DNA from: Arctopsyche grandis
Taxonomy: Eukaryota; Arthropoda; Insecta; Trichoptera; Hydropsychidae
Assembly: GCF_051622035.1 (NCBI RefSeq)
Contig: NC_135356.1
Location: forward strand, 7,600,579-7,664,578
Direction: 5' to 3'
DNA: 64,000 bases
A program made the translations under genes and the position numbers. A model generated the notes under the pieces. The model made no database searches. It was not told the DNA's origin and saw only the letters and a program-made list of their open reading frames with translations. How positions within the stretch are numbered: position 1 is the stretch's first letter; each line of letters begins with the position of its first letter. Positions 1-64,000 of the stretch are shown piece by piece.

Positions 1-55934
<55,934 letters not shown>

Positions 55935-58757
55935 AACGTCAGAATTGCGAAAAAAGATTTACCATTGTAGAGAATAAATAATATAAAAAAAAAGAATTTC
56001 GGGACACTGTATCGATGGAATATTGTAAATATTTAACTCTTACTTTATTTTAATTTTATATTCATAAACTTATAAAAAAATAAAAAAAAATATCTTTACC
56101 CACCATGTTAATTTTTTTACTTTGAAATGTGCATGTCATATTCTTCCAATTGTTTCACATACAATTTACCACTTTTGCCATAGATTATTTTTATATAAGT
56201 TGTTTGACATGTTAACGAAATAAAATCAAATAAAAAGAATATTGCAAAGCGTTATATACGAATACTTGTTTAATTTGCTTACATTAAAATAAACTTAAAT
56301 AAAAATACACATTTGCATATTGTTTATCACATTTATTAAATAGCATCTCTCAATATCCAAATTCAATAAATGCTAATCACAAGCTAATAACTAAAAAACG
56401 TATACAATACGCAAAATATATAAACATTTATGGGTACTCTTTTCACTCAATTTTCATACGTATTTATATCGTCGATGACAATGAACCGTAACAATAAAGA
56501 TAGATCAACTAATAAATGCCAATTTTTAACTTATCATCATTATTATATAATCAAAAAGAAATCAATGCATACATATTTATAAAATTACGATTTTGTTTTT
56601 TTGTGAACGAACAAGCTCTATAGTTTATATTAATTTTTTTTTTAAATCTCATGACTGATACATATACTATCGTGGTCCACATTTTGTTACATTTTAATCA
56701 TTATTATCCATTTTAAAGCATTGTTTTTCCTCATGTATATATATATTATAAAATATAATAATAAAACAAAAACATTACATGCAGATCATCACAACTGGGG
56801 ACAATTAGCATTTACATATAATGGTTATATTATTATAACGTCACGGTTAAGTTACATATCCCTGATTATTACACAACGGCTACCTAAATTTAAGGCTCGG
56901 TTGACGAGATCATAATATTAATTATGTAATAAAACAATCAATTTTTTTTTTTTAGATAATGCTTACAATATAATACCTACTATTACATTTTTTTTACCTG
57001 AAATGATCTTATTTATCAACCTTAAAATTGGGTTTGAGACACATCTTGTGTATGTTGTGGACTTGATAGTATGAAATATGTTGAAAATATTTATTTTATA
57101 TTTATCACTTCTGACACATTACTTATTTTTATATTATAAAAAAAATAATTTACATATACATATATAGATAGGTATTTAAAAATTTCACTGACTTCCTTTT
57201 TCTTAACAATTCGTATAAAATTTTACAATGTTGTATATTATATATGTTCATCACTCCGATTAATTACAAATTAGAATGAGTGCTTCCATGTATATTTGTC
57301 AAGTTAGGAACTTTTATTTTTAAACCTATAAATTCATCGATCCAACGTCCAATATTTAAAACATAATAATAATATAAAGAATAATAATAAAGTTATACAG
57401 ATATATATATGTACAATAGCGATATAATAAAATGACTATAATTTTGATAATAATTAAACTTAATTCATCGGTTATATAGCGTTTTCCAAACTATTTATGT
57501 TGACACTCTTTTTAAGGTAAAGTTTTTTTTTTTTTTTTAAATACGCCAATTTGATAAATTCATACATCTACCTAAACATGAATTATCACATAAATATACG
57601 GTATATTTTATATATATAGAAGCTATTAACATATAATTCATACAAAAACAATGAGATTACTTTTGTGGTTCTTCCAATGAAACCATAAAAATGATTTGTT
57701 GAGATTATAACACTAGTAATATTAAACTTATAAGATACATAGATATTTAATGACTGTACGATATATACGTAAAACGTAAATCTTTATTCAGTCAGATTTA
57801 CATATAAAAAAAAGAAAAAAAAGACTGTTCAAACTCACTGTGACTAATGATTAATGACTTTACAGTCATTAATCATTTTCAATTAATTACCAGTGTTTAT
57901 TATTATTATTCGAAAAAATGAGGAAAATGTTAGTTTACATTAAAGCGTTTAGCGATGATGGCACATTATTGTTTTTCTTAGGAATCGAACATAAAAATAC
58001 AATAAACGCATTAAATTATCTTGAAAATAAAATACTTGAAGGTTTAACTACTGAATTAATACATTTAACATGAGATTCTTAATATTTAATATTTCATTTC
58101 GTTCACTTAGAAAACATTGAAATATGTTATAAATATATATTGTATAATATTTAAAAAATGCATACTTGATGATAAGCGTTGCTCTTTAAAAAAATAAATT
58201 ACATTTTAATTAAATTTAAATTAAATAAAAAAATGAAGCAACATCGAATAATGACGAAAAACTTTCTCAAAAATGTTTGATTTTACTTTATACACGTATA
58301 CATACATAGTATCTCAAATGAGAAGAGATATATGTATGTATAAAGTCAATTTAGATAGGAATTAATGAGGAAAGTATACTTAATAAATGGATTTTAACAA
58401 TTTTTTTACATTTATAATTCATACTAAAAATGATTTTATATATTAAAACTTGATTGAGACATTCGATATAAATTCAATCGACTTTGGTTGAAACTTTCCA
58501 TCAACAATTCACATTTTTGATTCGATATTAATTCAAAATACACTACAAATAATACATAGTAGTAAAATATTCTAATGGCAATATTTTGGTTTTTACATAA
58601 AATAGAAAAATACTGAGTTAGAAAGTGCAGTTCGAATACGTACGTACACATTCATACAATTAATAAGATAAAAGCTAACTTTCCATAAACTTCTCAGACT
58701 CAGACTAAAAAAACGTTAGATAAGAAGATTATATATCCATTATTGTAGGTAATGCCA
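55935..58757. other. AT-rich intergenic gap between convergent genes
   Basis: Contains the likely 3' untranslated regions of both genes and several AATAAA-like sites on both strands. I see no coding sequence, transposon ends or RNA gene. Confidence 0.7.
55973..55978 (+). promoter_or_regulatory. Candidate poly(A) signal of Strn-Mlck
   Basis: AATAAA 39 nt after the stop codon. Further AATAAA copies lie at 56219-56224 and about 56230. Which is used cannot be told from the sequence. Confidence 0.4.
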
Positions 58758-58925
58758 CTAATAAGAAACTCTGTAAGTATCCACGAAGCTGTCCAGCCAC
58801 CTATCGACGCTGCGATAATTCTTCTCCATCCACAGCTTGTTATTTTCGGCCATTTCCAGAGCCTCCGTAAGAGCTTCACTTGCTTTTTGAGTGTGATTCG
58901 TTATACTATAAACCAGCGCTTTCAA
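58758..58925 (-). CDS. Aminopeptidase last exon
   Basis: Acceptor ATCATTTTAG, in frame to TAG at 58758-58760. Encodes [28 protein letters not shown] and ends TYRVSY. No C-terminal hydrophobic tail. Confidence 0.92.
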   Translation of the reverse strand: MKALVYSITNHTQKASEALTEALEMAENNKLWMEKNYRSVDRWLDSFVDTYRVSY

Positions 58926-59441
58926 CTAAAATGATAAATGTATAATTTAATAATTATTAAATGCTTAAATAGTGTAAATCTATGTATGTATATTAGGACG
59001 ATAATTACTTGATCGATTTCGTAGGGCGAGTTGATATAACTGACAATGCTCTGCACCATTTGATATATTACATTCGGTGTTTGGTAACTGAAAATTAAAA
59101 TTAAAATTTATTGTATATAATGTATGCATTATGTAAATATAGTACATTAGGTAATTCCCCCTTTTTTTTATAAGAAATTATTGGAAAATTAAAAAACAAA
59201 TCAAAAATCAGGCAAATCACGGACAAATCCATTGAGAAATATCATATATGTGGTTCGGTGATTACTGGTCACAAAGGAATCGTCACAAAGTCACTAAAAT
59301 CTCTATAACTGAACATCTGGCAGCCGAAAAGTCCATCATACTAACGAGAACTTGAGTGCCAAATATTGTGTATTCGCGATTTTCATGGCAAAAATTGTCT
59401 TTGTGACCACCGAAATGTGACGAATAATCCAATTACCCATA

Positions 59442-59482
<41 letters not shown>

Positions 59483-62400
59483 GCGCTATTCTATGTCTGT
59501 GTGAGATAACGCTCGCTGTACTATAATAGTCGTTTCGATTCGACATACATATGTAAAAACACTACCAACAAAACGTACGAATATCATACGAACATAATAA
59601 CAGATCAACAAAGGACTTCTATATATACTGTTTGCTACCAATGTTTTCTCTAGGCTAATAAATCTCTGAGCATTTAGCGCCATCTATTGAAAATTTATTT
59701 AATTAATTAATTTTTCTATTGTTTATATATAGGTAGGTAGGTTGTTTTTACCATTTAATTTTTTCATATTAAACAATTAAATATAAATATTAAATAAAAT
59801 ATATTTAAAAGGTATTTGAAAAAAAAATACGACCGCATACGGATCAAACACAGGACTGACACATTTCTTTTAACTTTTTTTATTTAATAACTTAATTATG
59901 CTATGCGATGATATTTCATCGGGCACAACACTAGTTAAAATTATATTATAACAGCATAGCTTACGTTTCCAGCAGCAGTTTCCATTGCGAATGTACAAAA
60001 CTGACAGCAATCCAATGTCCCAAATCGTTTGCAGCTACGGAGCGGAACAGCAACATACCCTCACGTTCATTGAGACCAGAGTTCGGATCCATAATCAAAC
60101 CGAGAGCCCTGAAGTTTCAACGGCAATTCAAAATAAACAACATTCCATAATGAAAAACTACAATATATACAAATGGTTAAGTACGTACTTAGTCAGAAGC
60201 CATTGTTTCGAGGAACATCCCAGTGCAGTAATCAAATTTGACTGCTCGGAGTCATATTTTGAACCTGACGCAGCACCTATCAAGAAACGTTGGTACGCAA
60301 ATTCCCATTCTGAGCGATCGCCTTCTTTGATTGCCGTGCAGTAAATTAAAGGTCTGATCACGACTGGTATACTATACAAACAAAAAAAAAATATATAAAC
60401 ACGTATATATGTTTAATAGGAATTTAGCATGGCCCAAATATGTATTGTGACAATTAAATATACATCAATTCAGTGACATGTCATTAATTCAATTGATTTA
60501 TTGTTTAATTTGGACCACACCAAAGTACATCTGAAAATTTTCATACATGTTCCCGTCGTCCGGCAGATCCATCCAGTGTTTGAATAATCCTCTAGCGTTG
60601 TTTACACAATTTCCATCGTGGAACATACAAGACAGTTTGATTATGTTTTCGGCGTGCATCTGCGGTATGGGATTATCGGGTATCACCCACGGTATACTGT
60701 TATTATCGGTCAACTCGGCTCCGATGGCACGATACGCTTTGGAGATCATCACAAGTACATAAGCCTGAAATTTCAAATTGATTAATATTGTTAACTTCAA
60801 TTTGTGTTGAATTTCCAGGTTTCACTTACCTTAAAGTTGCCGTAAGCTGGCATTTTAGTCAGCATGTCTTTCAAGTAGAGCAAAACTTGGGTAGCAGCTT
60901 GCCACGGCATGTATTCCACTTCTTTGGTAAGTTGACCGCCAAGTGAGAGTGCATATTCATACTGTCGATTATAAACGAAAGCTTTAGAATGTCTAACTGT
61001 TAATATTTTAGTACAATCGCTTAAAGAAAATTGTTGTTGCCAATATATTCAGTAGCGTCGTGCGGGGAGTGCGATCTGCACCGGGTGACATCAAATTGTT
61101 CAAATTGAAAACAGCTAATTCGACATATTCGTTGTATGGCTACACGCCTCATTGCAATTTCTGTATACATACAGCTTTCTGTATTTGTACAGCTACCGCG
61201 AAATCCGTCTGGTGCAGCTATATATAGCATCAAATATGAGCCATAACTGGCTTTTGTTCGAATCTGAGAAATCAGTGCATGTACCTAAAGCGATGCGGTA
61301 CAAACGATCGACAAGCGCCAGACAGACTGAACCACAGATTAACCGTACGTGTACCTTATGCGTGCGCACTGCTCGCACTTACACTAAGCGAAATCTACCC
61401 GAAGTCCCCACATACCTACCCTGTATACGTTCTGTGCTTCTGATACTTTAGTTCCGAATTTTGCCTTATTAAACTCGCCAGAAAGATCCAACTCAATTTT
61501 AATAATTGCATCTGTGCACATCGAAAGGTTACTCGTCATCTGATGTGCAATCTATCATTCGTGAAGTCGAGAATTGCGTTTAAAGCAGCCATCCAGTTTA
61601 GCTGTGGTTCAGTCTGTCTGGCGCTTGTCGATCGTTTGCATCAAACCCACCTAAAGGTCAGAAGGTTAACTGATTCTGTCAGATGGAGACGCAATCCAGA
61701 AACAACGTGTGAACTTAGCTTCTCCTTTGGCGCTTCTCTCTCGTAAGTCGTAACAATTAATTATAATTAATAAAAAACAAGATGACACCACCACGCACCA
61801 GGTGACACGACCCCTAGTGACGCCACTGAATATATTTTAATTTAATTTCAAACAAAATAAAATAACAACAAAAGGTAAAAACAAAAAGTTAAATTATAAT
61901 GCTCTAAACTCGTTTTCTACATAACTAAGAGTAGTAAAATTAATTAACACATCTCTTGGTTCAGTATTTCTCAATTAGTATTGAATGTCTAATAAAATTA
62001 TCCATAAAGGTATAAGAATTTGAATGAGCATAAAATAATGAAACACTAGCTGAACCCGGCATTCCGTTCCGTTCCTGTTTCTCGATGTGTTTCGATAAGT
62101 GAATGTTTCAGTTTCAAATTAATGCTTAATAATCAAATTAAATTACAGTAATGATAATTTGTCGGAAAAACGCAGGTGGCGAACACATTTGCAATTATTC
62201 AATTGTTTGTTTATTTTACAGAAACCATCGCAATCGGTTGATTGGTAACATTGATTTTTATATATGTATATAGATGGCACTTCCATATCTCATGCATACT
62301 GTTTGTGTTAAAAATTAAAATTTTGATTTAGTTTATATCAGTATCATCAAACACTCACCGGTAGATTTCCTGACCGAGCCAAGTAGAAGGAATCTTTGAT

Positions 62401-64000
62401 TAGTTGGTATTTAGCATCGTTTGGAAATGAGTTGAAATATTCGATCAACAAGATCCAATTATTAGTATCGTAATTAACACGATAAAATCCTAAAACAAAA
62501 ATAAAATATACATTTACTAAGTAGTTGAAACTTCAATCTGTTCAATCTGGATTCAATCTGTTCTAGAAAACTTACCTGTATTTTGTAAATTGAACAGAAC
62601 CCAACTATCCTTCTTGGCAAAATTAGGAATAACAATCTTTTCTTCGGCAGCCAGCCATAATTTAGGTAAAGTATCGTTAAAATGCAGCTCTTGTTTTGTT
62701 GTGTATGATATCGGCACCCACCACAACGATGAACTATTCTTGCTTCCATTTAATAAGAATCTCTCCTAAAATCACAATTAAAATTAAGTAACAACCACCG
62801 ATTTCATCCATTTAACATTGAAGACTTGTAAAATACTGACCTGTGAAATTTCTACCGATCCATCTTGATAATTACGAGTTACGGTTACAACGGGATAGCC
62901 AGCCTGTTTAGTCCATGTATCCATTATGGTACTCAATTCCACCAATTTACCCTTGTCGTAGGTTATGCCACCTTTCCCAAGGAACTTCCAAAGCTCCTCT
63001 TGCTGGGCATTACCGTAAGCATACTCATCGAGATACGCAGTCAGTCCCTGTTGCAATCTTGCAGCTCCGAGGAAATGGGCCATCATTCTTATGATCGAAG
63101 ACCCTTCAAATTGTACATACAGCGTTATTAAGTATGAACGAGTCTCAATGATGATATCATACAATAGTTATTATGATTACCTTTGTGATATGAAACTACG
63201 TTGAATATTTCACTGTTCGGTTTGTCGACCGTCGTCGAGATGGGATGAGATGTTGTGAGTGCATCGCTCATGAAAGCCATGTCCATTTCATTCGAAAGAA
63301 ATTCTTTGAACGCCTTCCAGTCTGGATAAATCTATAAATAATAAAATAAAGTCCCAACGTGAGATTCTATTCTTATGGATATTTTCAAATGTAAGATTTT
63401 TAAATATGCGACTCACATTATCAATGGCCAAATATTGAAAGTATGATGAAAATCCTTCTTTCAGCCACAGCTCATTCCACCATTTAGGTGTAACCAAATT
63501 ACCAAACCATTGATGAGCTATTTCATGTGCTAAAGTGAACGCTAAAGTCTGCTGAGTTCTGATACTGTTGCCTTTATCGACCAGAATATTATCTTCCCTA
63601 AAACAATATGAATTTTTATATAAAATAGTATATACTTTAGAATGATCTTCAGTGAGGACCACTTTAATATAGTTCTTATGCAGTAGTGATTCCCGGAAAA
63701 ATGCACTAAGTTGCACTGAATAGTGGCGCAGTTTCGGGATGTACTAATTTTCAAAGGCGCTCAAAAAGACTTACGCAATAGAATTCCATAAGAAAAAGTT
63801 AACGCCCTCTGATTACATACAAATACCCCTTGATGCTTTTTTGCGGAATTCTATTGGGTTAGTTATCCTTGAGCATCTTTGAAAGTTTGGATGTCTCGTA
63901 GTGCAATTTTCCGGTCACCATTAGTAGTATGTGTATAAAGATAAGAATATAAAATATGACAGTACTTGAAAATGATCAGGCCCCAATTCTCCATGGCTTC
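58758..64000 (-). CDS. M1 zinc aminopeptidase (aminopeptidase N-like), 5' partial
   Basis: Minus-strand gene; exons in transcript order: 64000-63966, 63597-63417, 63331-63181, 63103-62841, 62765-62576, 62489-62359, 60961-60830, 60764-60529, 60371-60189, 60108-59965, 59087-59009, 58925-58758. All junctions are GT-AG and in frame; 630 residues plus stop. It removes N-terminal residues from peptides. Seen: AMENWG exopeptidase motif, [10 protein letters not shown] with a third zinc ligand Glu 18 residues later (WLKEGF), transition-state Tyr in VSYHKGSSIIRM, then an ERAP1-type helical C-terminal domain ([26 protein letters not shown]). There is no hydrophobic C-terminal tail, so no GPI-anchor signal is evident. 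The N-terminal third lies beyond the window. Which subfamily (midgut APN, ERAP/glutamyl type) is undetermined. Confidence 0.94.
59009..59087 (-). CDS. Aminopeptidase exon
   Basis: Acceptor AATTTTCAG, donor GATCAA|GTAATT. Encodes [18 protein letters not shown] and the following PYEIDQ. Confidence 0.9.
59252..59438 (+). mobile_element. GGTTCGG-family MITE, uninterrupted copy
   Basis: GGTTCGGTGATTACTGGTCA start, TGTGACGAATAATCC end. It parallels 27264-27635 but lacks the nested Harbinger MITE. Followed by (TA)n at about 59443-59478. Confidence 0.75.
59644..59938 (+). repeat. Dispersed repeat A, copy 2
   Basis: Matches 24955-25272 (same block order) in an aminopeptidase intron, ending CACAACACTAGT. 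It has no Helitron insertion at its end. Confidence 0.7.
59965..60108 (-). CDS. Aminopeptidase exon
   Basis: Acceptor GAAACTTCAG, donor GGAAAC|GTAAGC. Encodes [19 protein letters not shown] and [18 protein letters not shown]. Confidence 0.93.
60189..60371 (-). CDS. Aminopeptidase exon
   Basis: Acceptor TTGTATAG, donor ACTAA|GTACGT. Encodes [43 protein letters not shown], all typical of the C-terminal solenoid. Confidence 0.94.
60529..60764 (-). CDS. Aminopeptidase exon
   Basis: Acceptor AAATTTCAG, donor TTCAGAT|GTACTT. Encodes [43 protein letters not shown]. The donor is inferred from phase with the next exon. Confidence 0.88.
60830..60961 (-). CDS. Aminopeptidase exon
   Basis: Acceptor AATCGACAG, donor TTTAAG|GTAAGT, phase 0 both ends (132 nt). 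Encodes [20 protein letters not shown]. The preceding intron is 1.4 kb and transposon-rich. Confidence 0.93.
61050..61828. mobile_element. hAT-like element in aminopeptidase intron
   Basis: Exact 8-bp duplication AATATATT (61042-61049 and 61829-61836). Ends CAGTAGCGTCGTGC and TAGTGACGCCACTG. 779 bp with no transposase. Interior 61270-61650 carries arms related to the foldback at 26844. Confidence 0.85.
62045..62274 (-). mobile_element. Helitron-like element, minus strand
   Basis: On the minus strand it begins TCTATATACATATATAAAAA and ends ATGCCGGGTTCAGCTAGT, the same 3' terminus as the copy at 25273-25598. 230 bp. Confidence 0.6.
62359..62489 (-). CDS. Aminopeptidase exon: start of ERAP1-like C domain
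   Basis: Acceptor TTTGTTTTAG, donor CTACCG|GTGAGT. Encodes [15 protein letters not shown] and [15 protein letters not shown]. Confidence 0.95.
62576..62765 (-). CDS. Aminopeptidase exon
   Basis: Acceptor GATTTTAG, donor ATACAG|GTAAGT. Encodes [32 protein letters not shown]. Confidence 0.94.
62841..63103 (-). CDS. Aminopeptidase exon
   Basis: Acceptor CAATTTGAAG (weak tract), donor TCACAG|GTCAGT. Encodes [43 protein letters not shown]. Confidence 0.94.
63181..63331 (-). CDS. Aminopeptidase exon
   Basis: Acceptor TATTTATAG, donor CACAAAG|GTAATC. Encodes [16 protein letters not shown] through [13 protein letters not shown] to NVVSYHK, including the catalytic Tyr. Confidence 0.95.
63417..63597 (-). 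CDS. Aminopeptidase exon: zinc-binding HEXXH-x18-E
   Basis: Acceptor ATTGTTTTAG, donor GATAAT|GTGAGT. Contains the [19 protein letters not shown] start of the catalytic motif and [15 protein letters not shown], the complete zinc site. Confidence 0.96.
63687..63919. repeat. Inverted-repeat element in aminopeptidase intron
   Basis: Arms CCCGGAAAAATGCACTA at left and TAGTGCAATTTTCCGG at right. Inner complements GCGCAGTTTCGGGATGTA, CAATAGAATTCC and GGAATTCTATTG. Probably a MITE. The target duplication is not resolved. Confidence 0.65.
63966..64000 (-). CDS. Aminopeptidase exon (partial): AMENWG motif
   Basis: Reads [11 protein letters not shown], then donor TCAA|GTACTG, phase 2. The family motif is GAMEN. 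Here the first residue is Glu, read from the last three bases of the window. Confidence 0.85.

Noticed and set aside
60547..60762. Plus-strand ORF of 71 codons
   Set aside because: Exact antisense of an aminopeptidase exon whose minus-strand reading is clearly coding.

Overview
The window is AT-rich eukaryotic genomic DNA, almost certainly from an insect. Genes are split into many exons with GT-AG introns. Introns are full of DNA transposons, (TA)n tracts and ACATATGTATGTA-type microsatellites. The main gene is the insect giant muscle protein Stretchin-Mlck. The order of the insect cannot be settled from the sequence alone.

Plus strand, 1 to 55934: 27 coding exons of one Strn-Mlck-like gene. 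The gene begins upstream of the window and its stop codon is at 55932-55934. All 26 splice junctions join in compatible phase and give about 6,830 residues. The order is: N-terminal immunoglobulin (Ig) domains (exons 1-5); one 13.7-kb exon (6269-19945) holding an alpha-helical repeat region and then about 40 copies of a 39-residue Lys/Glu/Ala/Asp repeat; a central run of Ig domains with one fibronectin type III domain (19615-30541); an 11.4-kb intron with a CpG-rich island that could be an internal promoter; a second run of Ig domains (41910-50643); a complete myosin-light-chain-kinase catalytic domain (50989-52842); and a calmodulin-binding autoregulatory tail (54606-55934). Inferred role: a sarcomeric scaffold and spring with a Ca2+/calmodulin-regulated kinase at its C terminus. 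Kinase-only isoforms might start from the internal island.

Minus strand, 58758 to 64000: the C-terminal 630 residues of an M1 zinc aminopeptidase (aminopeptidase-N/ERAP type). Twelve exons run from the exopeptidase motif at the window edge, through HEIAH-x18-E, to the stop. The two genes converge, with a 2.8-kb AT-rich intergenic gap between them.

The introns hold a dense transposon record, much of it with exact target-site duplications: four hAT-type elements with 8-bp duplications (one with a broken transposase gene), a PIF/Harbinger-like MITE (TAA), TTAA-flanked MITEs of two families, a pogo/Tigger-like element with identical 23-bp ends and decayed CENP-B-type transposase fragments, two short Helitron-like elements, four fragments of an RTE-like retrotransposon, and a family of GGTTCGGTGATTA foldback elements. 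One hAT contains a foldback MITE that itself contains the Harbinger MITE. A possible small secreted-protein ORF lies antisense in the large intron (30804-31112).
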